From Pseudopyrenochaeta lycopersici (Eukaryota; Ascomycota; Dothideomycetes; Pleosporales; Pseudopyrenochaetaceae): a DNA stretch of 64,000 nt. The notes below the pieces were generated by a model, which did no database searches, was not told where the DNA came from, and saw only the letters and a program-made list of their open reading frames with translations. Made by a program: the position numbers and the translations under genes. The stretch covers positions 1,488,001 to 1,552,000 of the forward strand of contig NHZP01000005.1 in the NCBI GenBank assembly GCA_003313425.1, read 5' to 3'. Below are positions 1 to 12,524 of the stretch, in pieces; position 1 is the first letter of the stretch, and every line of letters begins with the position of its first letter.

Positions 1-1249
1 TTGTTCGAAGCGGAAGCAGCCAACTTTGACACAGCACACACTGTTCTCCATCAGACGAAACAGACGAAATCAGTTCCTGTGACACGGGGGGCTGGGCAAG
101 CACGAACCACGACATTATTGTGACTGCTGGGGACGTGTCACCTTTGCTTTGTTCGTTGCCGTATTTCAGAATTCAATACAAGAAGAAGTCAAGTACTTAT
201 GGCTGCACAGAAGCTCGTTTTCCACGACTTGGAATCATCCTGCCTAGTCTGCTTCAGGCTTTGCATTTTCGTTGAATATGCTGTACTCATCCATTGTGCT
301 CGCGTTATAGGGGAAGTTGTGTTCCAGCTTTTAGTACTATTCACAGCACCCCTGCAACTGTCTAAGGAACAAAATCGTCAGTGGCTCTTTATAAGCATTT
401 TAAGATAGCGAAATGATAATCGTTCCGTAGACAGCATAGTAGCTTGCCCTACACAAACTGCATTGGGGACCCTATCACTCATCCGTGGGGGATCTCCGTT
501 ACGCCGTTGAGATTTCGCAGAGCGGGATGTTCTTGAATATTGAGTGCGTAAATTGGTTTTAGGGGGAACGTAAATAGTATTGAATTCGTCTTAATATCAC
601 GGACCCCTGCGGCGAAATCCTGCCTCCATAATCCATAAAGTTTGAATAGTGGGTGTACCTTCTGAAGGTTTGAGATAGCTATGGCTTTTTGAACGAGAAG
701 GGCATTAAGGTTCGGTGCTTGATTTAGGCGCTATCAAGGCGCCGTGTAGGGGTGGGGGGTGCGGTCGGTACATGCGAACATGGAATTTGCAAGATTGTTG
801 ATATTGAAACGTCAAGGGCCGTAAAGGTAACAAGCATTCGGTATTGAACACATGTTCGATACATAAACGAAACTTTATATCAGGTGAATCGGTTAATTGC
901 CTCATGCAGGATGAGAGGCGAAAGGCGACGTCGGAGGGTAGTGTTTCAAAGCGCAGCTCCTGGTAGGTTCCGTAGTACGGCACAAGCTAGCACCTGGACA
1001 CTCGTTGCGGATGAATAATGTGGGTCTACACTTAGCGTAAATGTAGCAAGTCGGAATTCGCAAGCAATTAGCATGGCCCTTTCTGATGGGTCAGAGATTC
1101 AGAACAGGAATACTTTGGTGGAACACTTGTAATGAAAGTCTTGTATTGTAAAAATTACCACCATTACAATTTTGAGGCCTCTCTAGATTAAGCATTGTAC
1201 ATCAAGCTATTCGAACCTGTTAGAGGTTGAATGTTTACTTATTTGGTAC
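1..1249. other. Intergenic, no gene recognised
   Basis: Only short open frames without recognisable motifs are present on either strand. It lies downstream of the GH43 gene and probably includes that gene's 3' untranslated region. No RNA gene or repeat was recognised. Confidence 0.5.
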
Positions 1250-3038
1250 TCAAGCAGGAACGAACTGCCCCGCAGCTATGGCCTGCTCTTTCGGTGTGTA
1301 TCTCCACCGGCTGAAGTACGCTGGAGTTGTACCACTACCACCATTGCTTGTAGCGAAAGCACCAACCAAAGTACCTGTATATGATCAGCTTATGTCTGTA
1401 ATTATTTTGTCTAAAAAGCTCCGTTAACTCACCAGTGAATGGGCCACTTCCCCCAGAGACAATATCAGCACTTGCAGATCCAAGTACGATTGATTCCCTG
1501 GACTTGGACGCAGAAGAAGCTGAAAAAATGTACTTGGAGTCTCTGGTTGCCTCGACTTTGAGGCGGATGGAGTGCGACTTCCACGATGCTGGGACAGGGA
1601 CAGTTTTGGTTTCGGGCACTGTGGCACCAGACTTGCCTGAGGCTTCGACGCGGAATCTTAGATGCGTTGTAGAGGTATTGCTATTGTTTGCGCCGATATT
1701 CATGATACTGAGGTCGATGTGCTGCAATTGAGTCAAAAACACGGAAATGCCTGCCTCCTCCCCTGCATCCACTGGTTTGAAAGACACATCCACACTGTAG
1801 TCAAAGACAGTACTTGTCTGCTTGCGTGCAATAAAGCCGAGGCCATCTTGTGCGGGCTGATATGCGTCATTGGCTGTCAAATTGACTTTAGACGGGATGA
1901 TCTTCAACGCATTTGGATGATCTGGTGGTGATACTACAAATAGAGATGATTTAGGTGGTCTCCAGAAAAGTAGTTGACGAGGCAATGGCGAATTGGGAGG
2001 AAAGTCAAGCACATCCGGTTCATCAACAAAAGGTCCGCTACCTTTAACGTTCTTGTTTGGTCGAGGAAGTGGGCCGGTCATTCTTCCACGCGCTGGATCT
2101 AACACTGGCCACTGGCCTTTTGCCCAGGTGACAGGTACTAACACTGTCTCCCGACCCATAGGATAGACCTCCCACGCAGGACCTGACCGAGTGGCGAGTG
2201 CGACAGACCACCAGTTTCCTGAAGCGTCCTGGAAAAGATCTGCGTGTCCCACAGTTTGGAAATACTCAGGCGTATTCTTTGCTGTCAAAATTGGGTTACC
2301 AGCGAATCCTTCATAAGGCCCTTTGACATCTTTCGAGCGAGCGATAGTCACGCTATGGTTCGTCTCAGTTCCGCCTTCGCCGATCAAGAGGTAATAGTAG
2401 TCATCTTTTCTATATAGATGCGGGCCCTCCGGGTTTCTGTCTCCAGTGCCATTCCAGACTTTGAACGGCTGCGTTGCCGAACCGGTGACGATATCGATTT
2501 CGCTGATCCAGATTCCAGCAGCAACCGCCATATAGACCTTGCCATCGTCATCCCAAAAGATATCAGGATCAATATCATTTGCAGGATTCTCGATGACGAC
2601 GGGATCGCTCCAAGAAGCATCATCAAACGGGTTCGTCGTGGTGAAGAGAAGCAGCTTGGGCGCCCAGTTTGCAAACTGTACGTACGATGTGATCAAGTAG
2701 AAAGTGCCTTTGTGGAAGCGTATTGTTGATGCCCATATCCCCTCATTCTGTTGACCCCTGTTGGACAACTCTGGTAATTGAGCAGGCCGACTCAGTGCAT
2801 AGCTGGCCAACCTCCAGTTTGTAAGATCCTTACTGGCAAAGACAGGTACTCCAGGGAACGCCAAGAAGGACGAAGTTGTACAGAAAAAAGTGTTGTCAAA
2901 TTCTTTGACGAATGTACAGCTAGGGTCGGAGTTCCATCCGGGAAGGACTGGATTTGTATATGTTCTGTTCATACCGCTGCAATGAACCGCGGAGATCAGC
3001 GCAAGAAATGCTAACGAGAGCATACGAAGGCCCAACAT
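1250..3038 (-). CDS. Secreted glycoside hydrolase family 43 enzyme (arabinofuranosidase/xylosidase type)
   Basis: Predicted secreted hydrolase that removes arabinose or xylose from plant hemicellulose. Two exons, 3038-1433 and 1374-1250, are joined over a 58-base intron (GTGAGT...ACAG). Splicing replaces a spurious tail with an ending that continues the C-terminal domain (TSNGGSGTTPAYFSRW), giving 576 residues. The ATG at 3038 starts a signal peptide (residues 1-21, hydrophobic LSLAFLALISAVHC); an upstream TTG is in frame but is not an ATG. The five-blade propeller residues expected in GH43 are visible: Asp38 in NSDPS (general base), Asp157 in DIDPD (pKa modulator) and Glu204 in PEGPHLY (general acid). 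Residues from about 330 form the beta-sandwich domain found in many fungal GH43 enzymes. Substrate cannot be set from sequence alone. Confidence 0.93.
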
Positions 3039-4575
3039 TGTGATTGATTGTATCAAAGACAAAGTGGTAGTTTAATACGTACCTACAAGAGCTCTCAGGA
3101 TACCTATAAATCTACTTGCGCTGAGAATAATTCACATGTAGCTACTTCACGATATATTAAGATTTTGTCGCAATATTGCACTCATTCACGACCCGAGGTT
3201 TTTCCGCCCAGTGGGTATGCTTGTTCACTTAACATAGTCCACTTTTGCAATGTACCCCGCGCGTGCTCATGGCGGGGTCTACAGCGTTGGATTCCATAAT
3301 CATGGTTCAAGGGTTACAAAAGGACCTATGTATTTACCCGGACACCGGGAATCGAGCGAAACCCGATGATCTTCGCCCGAGCTCAGTGATGAGATTCAGA
3401 AGACGGGAGAACTAAGAAGTTGCTGTAAATACAAGCGTTGCAATACAGTGTTATAAATGCCACCGGTTGATATAGAGCAGCAGGGGCTTGATAATCTGAG
3501 GAGAAACCCTGATTTCTTAATCTGCCTCGTCCTAAATTCCAATTGAAAGCGAATACTTCCAACAATTCATATATTTCAATAGTCTTAAGCAGCATACAAT
3601 TGCATATTTTATCAATCTACACGCAAAACCACAGAACACAAAGTACGGCTCACAACCGCACAGAGAGCCAGAGGCTGTTGAACGTAGGAGGCAACGATAT
3701 TTCGTGTCTGATCTGAGCATAGTGTGATCTGGCATTGTAAGTGAAAACTAGAATGTCCCCGCAGTCGTTCATAATTAATACTTGCACCTTGTCCGCTGTC
3801 CAAGTTCTACCTCCACTATGGCTAGCTTTATATTCATGTCTACTCTCCTCCAGGCGGATTTCAGATTGCTATGGAACCATGGACTACCAAGCAGCAATCT
3901 GGTTTTGCCTCACTGATACACTGAATTTAAGCTTGCTAGAACCTCATAGGTCTCATCCGCACAAATTGCCTTAATCCTCCAGATTGTAGTTTCGCGCTTC
4001 GTCGTGTTAGTCAGAAACATCCAGATATATTCGCAGTGCTACGATCCTTTCTGTGTCGATGATCAGTTTTATTTAAAAGGTAGGCTGTAGAACAAATCTG
4101 ATTTTCTGCAGTAGGAGTTGATACAGAATAGTACCTAGGTTGGTCACAGCAGCCATAATGATGAATATTTCCGTGTTGTATTCGGAGTAATGCTTGGAGA
4201 GAGCAAGTGAGAATCTTGTCTCAAATTGGTCGTCCATGGCGCCAAGCGTTCATTGAATATTCAAGCCAGCAACAAGCCTCATCAGAAAACATTCTGCCCC
4301 GGCATCCCTTTCAGGTTCTTTCAGGGAAGTCCATTGCTAACTCGTTGCAAGCGGACTCGAAGCTCGACCATATGATCTCATGGCTTGTTCTTAGGCCAGA
4401 TAAAGTTTGAAGTTCTTACTTGGCTTCACAGGGAAAGAGATTGTGTATCTATCACATCTACTCCAAGTTCGAGAACTTTACGCATCGGCGCAAACATTCC
4501 CTTCCTATTCCCTTCTTTGCAGTCAGGCACTCAGCCCCCGCAACACACACACCCTCCGGTCAGGACGGGTACGAG
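3039..4575. other. Intergenic, upstream of the GH43 gene
   Basis: No coding region is supported. The part next to 3038 should hold the GH43 promoter. Small open frames on both strands have no recognisable domain or splice context. Confidence 0.45.
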
Positions 4576-5040
4576 CTATAACTTCGCCTTCACAGCCTCT
4601 CCAGGTTCGTCAAATCGATAAACAATATCCCCAAACCCATCTGCAGCAAAAACATATAACCAAACCAACTCCTCCTCTCCTATATTCCGAATCCCATGCT
4701 CCGCATCCCCAGGAATAAACACTACACTCCCCTTCCGCACCTCATGCACTATCCCATCGATCGTCACAACCCCCGTCCCAGAGATGACGTGGTACAATTC
4801 AGCGTGCGAGTGGCGATGCGCTTTCAAATAGCCTCTACACGCTACGCTTTCACCCGGCGGACACGTCGCGATGCCCGCGGTGAGCGAATCTGTACGAGTT
4901 TTCGGAGCAGAAATGAGTGTTTTCCAAGATACATTCCCACCAAGACTCGGATCCGGGAAGCTTTCCGGCTGTTGTTTGCTAATCGCTTCAGCATGTAGGA
5001 CGACCGGCATGGTGCCTCGTTTTGCTGCTGTGGAACTCAT
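4576..5040 (-). CDS. Small single-domain cupin protein
   Basis: A 154-residue intronless protein with one cupin barrel. The metal-binding cupin motif 1 is visible around residues 70-90 (HRHSHAELYHVISGTG: His77, His79 and Glu81 are the likely ligands). Motif 2 follows at about 110-120 (PGDAEHGIRN, with His115 as the fourth ligand). The start ATG at 5040 is the only one that keeps a short N-terminal arm before the barrel; a second ATG lies at residue 11. There is no signal peptide, so it is probably cytosolic. Cupins of this size include dioxygenases, isomerases and storage-like proteins, and nothing here fixes the substrate. Neighbours are unrelated. The fold call is firm; the function is unknown. 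Confidence 0.85.
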   Translation of the reverse strand: MSSTAAKRGTMPVVLHAEAISKQQPESFPDPSLGGNVSWKTLISAPKTRTDSLTAGIATCPPGESVACRGYLKAHRHSHAELYHVISGTGVVTIDGIVHEVRKGSVVFIPGDAEHGIRNIGEEELVWLYVFAADGFGDIVYRFDEPGEAVKAKL

Positions 5041-7378
5041 GTTGGTGATGGATGTGGTGGAACGGCCGGGAAGGAATTAAGGTTTGGATGGGGGATGATC
5101 TCGATTGCACACGACATTGTAGGACGGCGGGAACGAAATTGAATATTATGCATGCTCAGGGATAGTAATGGTGTGGTGTGTCGTGTTGAGGTCACCAATA
5201 CAGGTCAATGTGTGGTTGAGGAGTGGGGTTAGAGCTGGGGTTGGTCAGCAGCTCAGGGTTCGATGTCCTGATGTTGACTAGGGCGCGTGTAGAGCGTGAA
5301 TCTGCGTAAGTATGCCGATAGCAGCGGCAAAAGAAACTATATTCTGAGCAGATGTATCTCTAGATTCTTTCAAGATGGCCGATTGATGAATTAGCCGTGA
5401 GCATGACGACTGACTGCTTAGCGTCACGCCCCCACGTTCCCACCCGGTTACCCGCATGGAGTGATATGTTGAACATACACAAATTCGCTTCACGCTGTCA
5501 TATACATGTAGCACTACTGCTTGTCAATGTAGCCTTACAGCTGTTGTACCAACAACCAAGACATGTGGCACCACACCATGTCGATACACAGTAGAACATC
5601 AAACTTCCCGAGGCTTGCATTCAGATATCGCTAATCGGGACGTGCTGGTAGCACAGTGATCACATATCCTGCGAGACAAGACCTATAGTGAGAGGCTGGG
5701 ACATGGGAGACGGCAAGTGACATGAATTCCGTGGTATCCAACTCTGAGCATGCGTCCTTCCCGAGAGGTACAGCAGTATAGGATAGCGTCATGGGACTCC
5801 AACCAAGCCATCACTTTCTGCGCTGTACCTGCACAACGTGGGGGGGACTTCAGGAGTCCAGTTGTACCCCATGTGATTCCCCCATGCCCAAAAGCCGTGT
5901 TCAAAGCCTCAGCGTTCGTTGTGTTGCACTCAGATCTACCAGTGCGTTTTCGAATAGAGAGGTATAGCCTTATTGCATAATTCGCTCAATCAACACGCCG
6001 ATGCATATAGCAGTACAGTCGGATAGTAAAATGAAGGAACTGTGAATGGGGCCAGACCGCTATGCTCGTCCAGACTCCCTCGGTCGAGCCCCACATGCCT
6101 CCATGCTGTAGATCCCCACCTAGCGTGTCGCGATACGAAAGGATTCAATTGTCGTCTGACGACGAGAAAGCTGATGCCCCTCCATTCAAATCGTGCGAGC
6201 AAAAGCATTGCAATGCTACGTTGCATTGTATCTGCTCCTGAGAACCAACCTGCCTAAACTCCCAGACTCTGTACCGCAAATAGACAACTACACATGGGGA
6301 ATGCAATATACATTCAACTTAGTATACAAAGCCGCCTCCCTCTCTAGGCCACGATCGCCTATTCCTGTTATGAATCCCAAACTCTCTTTCCCCATCCTGC
6401 GTTGCCGACTTATCCGCGAACAAGGCCAACTAAGGAAGGTCTAGAGCTCAAACGCGCATCTAGCCAAGCAAAGCCGTTGCGTTACAGGCGCTCCTGACGG
6501 AGGAAAAAAAAAGGTGTGCAATGCTTTGCGGTAATACAAATACCCCGAGAGGGAAAGCATGGCCTATCGCTGGAGAGTGAAGCGGTGTGGGCAGCAGTTT
6601 TACAAGGGAGGACGTTGAATGTCTGAGGAGGGGAGACACTTTAGCGCAAGCTCGGCTGTCAATGTTAATGCGGGTGGCCACGAGGACGAGGGGTGTGGTG
6701 TGTGTGAGAACAGCCTTAATTTACGCGGGTTTCAATGCTGGAACCTGGACAAAAGTTCAGCATCGAGGGTCCAAATTACTGTGCAAGCTATCCGCTGGGC
6801 GCTTAGCTTCCGCCGTTTAAATTTTCTTTTCTAGAAGACTTCCGAATGCGATATTAAGTTTTGGTTCAGTATAGGCGCAATAAGGTTTCTGATGAGAAAA
6901 ACATAAATCATTAATACATCTTCGACGAGTCAAGCCGCTGTCATGCTTGAATCGCGGACAAACATCCCACGCATAGGCGTGCCGCCTTGCCAACAAACGA
7001 CTCCTATTCGACTGGCTAGCCACAACGCCCTAAAAATGGATGTCCCCGGCATACCTGACGTTTCAGATTGCGGCCCTCGTGGCCATGTGGCTTGATCGGC
7101 CCCCGAACCATGCATAGTCCTGCTTGCGTTTACCGATCCCCGGGCAGGCTGGGCTGTCTGGACCTCATCATGCGCATGCCCACCGGTTTCCCTCATCTTC
7201 ATCTCCACTTTCTCAGCCTGTGCGACCTTGATCGAAATGCCACCAACGTTGTTGCGATAATGAGGCATCTGGAGTTGACGTTACGCAACGAGAACGCGCG
7301 CTGAGCGTTGCACTTCCGCGGATTTGGCCTCTCGGTGATATTCGGCAGGGCGCGCACCAAGGGGAAGAGTGTGTGGCC
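5041..7378. other. Intergenic, no gene recognised
   Basis: A 2.3 kb stretch with only short, overlapping open frames on both strands that lack motifs or consistent splice partners. The last few hundred bases should contain the promoter of the F-box gene. Confidence 0.45.
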
Positions 7379-8703
7379 ATGGAGAGGTTTCGGCGAGGCA
7401 GTGGTGCGCCGGAGCGCACGAGGAGCGGGTTTGCGGTTGCGCCCAGCGACAAAGCGATCGCGAAGAAGAGACCGAGCTTGGGGAAAGCGGCGGGTAGTTT
7501 CCAGAGCAGATTGCTTGCATCGCTCCGGGTCGGGAGGAGAACGACATCGGGTGAGGTGCTGATCCCGAACTCATCGAGGTATGCATGACGCTCTGCCCAT
7601 CATCAAGTGTGAGACGTGCTAAAACATTGTACAGTCCGTTTCTGGACGCACTGTTTCGGCTGCCAAATGAGCTCCATCTCCACGTTCTGCGGGAGCTCTG
7701 CGTTGCTGATGTGCTCTCTCTAAGAAGGACATCCCGCATGCTAAATGAGCTTGTCACCAGCAATGCGCCTGCGCTTGTGCGCTTCTGGGTACAGCACCGC
7801 ATGGGTAACCTCCATCTGCGCCTGTATCCCGCTCCAAGGCTGCATGCCGTAGATTTCCCCTTCCTCCTGGCCATGAGGCGACGACACATAGCCTCGATGA
7901 GATTGACCCGGCAGCTGGCCGACATCCTCGTTGGCGATCCACTGGAGCACATGTGCCCACGTCAACGACAGCTATGGACATCGGCGTACGAAAGGATGAT
8001 GCCCTTAGTTTTCGGGGTTGGGTACTTCTTAGATGAGCACCGACGCCTACTTTTGGATAGAGACCTCGGCCGGATACGGCCGCGCTCGCACATTGGGTAC
8101 CTGATCTGTACTACTGGCGGTATCACGAGCCAGGAGAGGAAGATTATGAAGAGGTTGGATCCTCCACTGCGGTTACAGTACTTCTACATGTACTGCTTCA
8201 TTGTGCAGGTGCTGCAACGGAAGCTGCGGCCTTCAAGTCACACTGGGACGGTCGAGAAGCTGCTGCGAGGATGGTCCAGCCAGCCTGCATGTGCAGAAGA
8301 CATTGCATTTTTTCTTGTCCTCGGAGGCATTGGCCAAATTGCAAAGTTGCTCGCCTGCCCAACCTACAGCGACCGACGCAGGTACCTTCATGCATATAGA
8401 ACGCACCTATCGCCGCACACGAGCAGATGCTGGAGGCGGCACTGGCGAGATATAGGCGTTGTTTCGCCTGCATTGTTAGACGATGTCCCGTGCGCACGGA
8501 TTGGTATCACACAGCTCGACCAGATCTGGGAGCCGTTGATAGCGCAAATGATGGGACCCGGAAGAAGGGAATTCACCGAGCAGGAACAGGTCCGCTATGA
8601 GGAACTGAAGACATCGAGAAAATTCATCAACGAGATCATGGGCTATGATATTCTGCAGGGTCGGACCCCTGATGGAAGCTGTTTTGACGACGAGCATGAG
8701 TAG
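7379..8703 (+). CDS. F-box domain protein
   Basis: Likely a substrate adaptor of an SCF ubiquitin ligase. Two exons, 7379-7578 and 7635-8703, are joined over a 56-base intron (GTATGC...TACAG) in phase 2, giving 422 residues. Exon 1 begins at the ATG at 7379; an upstream GTG in the same frame is not a eukaryotic start. The F-box lies at about residues 73-112 (LFRLPNELHLHVLRELC, then SLRRTSRMLNELV). The N-terminal 65 residues are basic and serine-rich, probably disordered. The remainder has no recognised substrate-binding repeats, as is common in lineage-specific fungal F-box proteins. A large open frame on the opposite strand (7281-7952) is a shadow of this gene. The F-box call is good; the target is unknown. 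Confidence 0.8.
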
Positions 8704-10666
8704 AGCATTAGTAGAGCATTTGTACATCAAACTTTGTACCGATAGCATGACAATCAACTGCTCAACAACTGTGGAGCCTGTGAGGACATGACTTTTTTTT
8801 CTCACATCGTGACATTTAGAGACTTGTAGCTGCTTGTTTGGATTAAGTTTTTTTTCTTTTGAATGTAACCAACCCTTATGCATTACGTACTGGTTCAGTC
8901 GCGAATCGCGCTACAGCTATTAGTAGATCGTGAAGCCGACGGCGACAACCGACCCTGCGTTTTCTAATGGGCACGCGGCGGATACGAACAGTCCGGCCCT
9001 GACTAGTAAACGGTATGACTTGGCCTGTCGGAGCAATTTGTTGTTCTCGAGCTTAACCGGAGGGTGTAAAGGCAATCCACTCTGTTCTGGACTTGTTGAA
9101 CTCAAGCCTCGGGCTGAGAGCTTCTTTCCCCAATTAACGGGGTAGGTGATGTGCAGTGACAAGGGAACTGGATTGGTAGATTTGAGATTGGTGGCGACTG
9201 CATTCCCCAGATTTCCCGCATTCTTCCGGTGCTCTGGTAAGCGGCGGGAAGAGGTCAACGTCGACGAAAGAACAAAAAAAAAGTCATGGAAAAGAAAAAC
9301 AAGGGACCCTGCAGTGGTTGCCGTCGACAACGGAGCAATGGCGGCCGAGCGGACAGGCTCCTGTCCCCACTTGATTGATTCCATGGTGCTCGTGCGTTTC
9401 TTCTAGAAAGCGTCACATGTGAGGTGGAGCATGGTGATGGAAAGTCGGCAAGACTAGAGCACGGGAGCCAATGACTTTACTAAGCGGTGATTACGCTTGC
9501 GAGGCCTTGCAGGAGGGTGTGAAAGAGTTTGAGGGCAGCGTGATTAGTGGGGGTTTCGCAGACGAAACACGATGCGACGGGCGGATGAAATGGCGCGGGC
9601 TGCAATGACTGCTGTTTCTGTTTGGGCAGCTCAGATTCCGCGGCGGAAGAGGAATGACTTGCAACGGGTGCCATGCAGAGCTGCAGGGGCGGGCAGACTG
9701 TGATTGACTGTTGGTTGAGTGGTGGAGGCAGATTTACGGCCAAAGTAGGCAGTGACTTGCTCTGAATCGGGAAGCCGTGCATTCCCAGCGTGCAGGAGCA
9801 ACCATGCGAGATGCATGGACTAGATGGGCAGATGAGCAGATGAGCAGATAGACTAGATGGACTACCGGTAGATGAGCAGATGAGCCAGATGAGCCAGATG
9901 CAGCTATGCCTGGATCCAGCAACCGTCGCCGGCATCTTGGGTCGTTCGAAACTCGCAACGGCAAATTCGAGTATGGGTGCATAGCCGCAGTCGCACACGG
10001 CCTGCGTCTATCGGCCCTCTTCCACATGTCAACTGTCTCTGGCATGCGGTGCGAGGCCAGCCAGCCGGCCAATGGCGCGCCGCTGATACTGACCGCAACA
10101 ATAGTCCGTGTAACCCTGGTCTCAGTAGCGTCGGCTCTTCCATCATCCTCTGCGCCCCTCCCCGTAATTGCTCCCAAAGCCATTATGGAGGGTAAATCCC
10201 GCTGCTCGCTCGGCGCCATGCCTGCTGTTGCTTGCTCGACAACTCCAACTAGCACCTCTCCTGCACATAGACGCTCACTACGCTTCTAGCGCTGCCCCCG
10301 TAGCCCATATAATCCTCTGAACCCGGCTCAACGTTTGCGGCCAACACCACCCTCCGCTATCCGCGTGCCACACCGCGCTCCTCCTGCTCCTCCACGCTCG
10401 ACTCCACCACGACGCCCACGCGACCCTCGCCACACCTCTCTGTTCTGAGACCTGTGGGCCGGTGCCTGGCTGTTTATCTGCGCACTCACCACTCACAGCG
10501 ACACCCGCACCACACCCACCAATACTCGGGGCGCAACCCGAGCGCGGCCGCTACTCCCCTCTGAGCGAGCAGGGGCTATCGATTGTCAGCTGAGCCACGG
10601 CCATCCACCCACCACTCCCACACCCACGACCACCATGAAGCCGTAGAGTCAGGACAGAGGGGGAAA
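8704..10666. other. Intergenic with a short minisatellite
   Basis: No coding gene is supported. Several open frames of 80-173 codons lie on the minus strand between 9480 and 10255, but they overlap each other in different frames and look compositional. It contains the AGATGAGC-type repeat listed separately, and its right end should hold the lst7 promoter and 5' leader. Confidence 0.45.
9821..9903. repeat. Imperfect AGATGAGC minisatellite
   Basis: About eight imperfect copies of an 8-10 base unit (AGATGAGC, AGATGAGCC, AGATGGGC) are interrupted by a short TAGACTAGATGGACTACC segment. It lies outside any supported gene. Confidence 0.8.
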
Positions 10667-12057
10667 ATGGACTTCACGGTAAGCCTGCCGCGCGCTTATC
10701 CCACGCCCACGCCGCACCCGACTGCCCTGCTCGGAGAATAACCCACAGCTGACTTGCGAATTCCCAGATCTCGCTGGCTCACTTCTGCGAGGTCCACGGT
10801 CCCACGTCTATCATCTGCACCCAGGCCTCGACCTCGCCGTGCGGCTCCTGCAATCCATGCGTGACGCCGCCTTCCGAAGAGCCGCATGCCGCCTACGCCT
10901 ACAACGGCCTGTATGACCAGCCCACGGCGCTGAAACTGGGCGACCGCCTGCCCCAGCTCACCTCGCCCTTCGAAACCCCGCCGACGAGCCCGCGCTCGCC
11001 CACACACAACCCATACTTTCCCAGCTTCCCCTCCTCCGCCAGCAGCAGCTTCGGCGGCCGGAGACCCAGCAGCACCCTCGACTCGGACCCGGATGTCTGC
11101 GAGAACTGCCAAATGGAGGTCCCCAAGAAGTACAGGGACAAGCTCCCCACCGGCGCCCCCGGCAGCCCCTCCAAGGACGGACGGGGCAGGAACGGCAGCC
11201 CCGTGCTACGCACTTCACAGAACTACCCAGTGCGCCGCCCTGTCTCGCGTGATGATGTCAGTAGTCCGGACTCGTCCGATGTCTCAGACACAGAGCAGTC
11301 CACCTCGTACGAGAGCACCAACTCAACATCCTACCCAGACTCGATGCCTGCCTCGCCCATGCTGGTCTCCAGAGGCCTGCACACACACACCCTGAACTAC
11401 ATCTCCACCAGCCAGCCGCAGTCACCGACCACCTACTCTTTGCTGCGGCGCACATGCATACGCACCCTCTCCACCGAGGTCCTCCCCCTGAGCAAGCCTT
11501 CTGGTCCGCTTTTCTTCGGAGATTCCGTCGCTGGATACACCATTGCCTATGTCTTCCGGCTCCAGGACCCGCGCTCCCGCGGCCACAAGCGCACCTATGC
11601 TCTGATTGCCATGGCCGGCCGCGATTGCCGAAGAGCTACCAAAGCCATGGTAAAGATCACCGAAGTATTCGAGGGCATTGCCAATCGCATCGTTGCGCTA
11701 GCCGAAAGGGTCCTCGAGCGCGAGAGCTACGCTTCCCAGAGCTTGTCGCGCCCATCCACTGCTGTTCCTGGCACCCCCCCTCTTGGCACATCAGCGTCGT
11801 CAATGCCACCAATGTTCATGTCCCCGCAGAAGGACCGATGCTTTTCCTCGACGGCCAGCTCGCCTACCCGCAACATTACTCCCGTGTCGTCATTCTTGTC
11901 AGCCAAGAAGGTTGACCCCGATGGCTTCCCTCGGGTGTCTCGCGATGTAATGAAGGCCAAGAGCCTCATCGAGATTGTCGGCCAAGAGAACTTCTTCGTC
12001 GAGCTGCACACCCTATTCTGCGGCCTGCTTCATTCTCTCATCAAGCAGTATGGATGA
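10667..12057 (+). CDS. lst7: Lst7/folliculin family protein
   Basis: Homologue of yeast Lst7 and human folliculin. With Lst4 this protein acts as a GTPase-activating factor for the Rag/Gtr GTPases that switch on TORC1 at the vacuole in response to amino acids. Exon 1 is only 12 bases (10667-10678, MDFT); an 89-base intron follows, then exon 2 at 10768-12057, giving 433 residues. The junction rebuilds the diagnostic N-terminus (ISLAHFCEVHGPTSIICTQ). A Cys cluster (CGSCNPC, then CENCQ) and a long Ser/Pro-rich linker come next. The longin-like domain runs from about residue 185 (RTLSTEVLPL, AGYTIAYVFRLQDPRSRG) to the C-terminus. The DENN half of human folliculin is absent, as in other fungal Lst7 proteins. 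The tiny first exon is easily missed by gene finders. Confidence 0.92.
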
Positions 12058-12433
12058 AAGTGCCCTCTCACACGTTTCCTAGTCCACTATACGTTTCATT
12101 TTCATGTCCTGTATACTTGATCCACCATTTCTTGTCTTGCGTTTCAGCGTATCCTCTTATTCTCGGTGCTTTTTAGCACGGGCGTTGGGCAGTCTTCTTT
12201 CTTTCCAAGACTTTTCCTCGGGCTTATGCGCTCGAGAGCAGCCGCTTGTTCCGACTGGCAGCCATGTTGCGATGCAGCAGGCTCAGCTCTATACCCGAGA
12301 TACCCTAACCTTCTCCTTGTATCGGCGGTATCAAGTGGCACACCTAGATTTGCGATTTCGATTATTGGTATTGGCGTTTTGGCATGGGCAGTCGAGAAGC
12401 GAGAGCCTTCTCATGATAATGACGGCCGTTTGC

Positions 12434-12524
12434 GATGATAGAGAGTACACGTGGATGGAAGTGACGGTTACGAGAGGACGATGATGGAGAGCACACCTTG
12501 ATGGAAGTGATGGTTACGAGAGGT
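12434..12524. repeat. 46-base tandem direct duplication
   Basis: Two adjacent copies of about 45 bases (12434-12478 and 12480-12524) share the core TGGAAGTGA-GGTTACGAGAGG and differ at a handful of positions. It lies downstream of lst7 and is non-coding. Confidence 0.75.

Noticed and set aside
7281..7952. A 223-codon minus-strand open frame opposite the F-box gene
   Set aside because: Ser/Arg-rich without domains and fully overlaps a better-supported gene on the other strand.
9480..10255. Overlapping minus-strand open frames of 80-173 codons
   Set aside because: They lie in different frames over the same DNA, include a minisatellite and have no recognisable domain.
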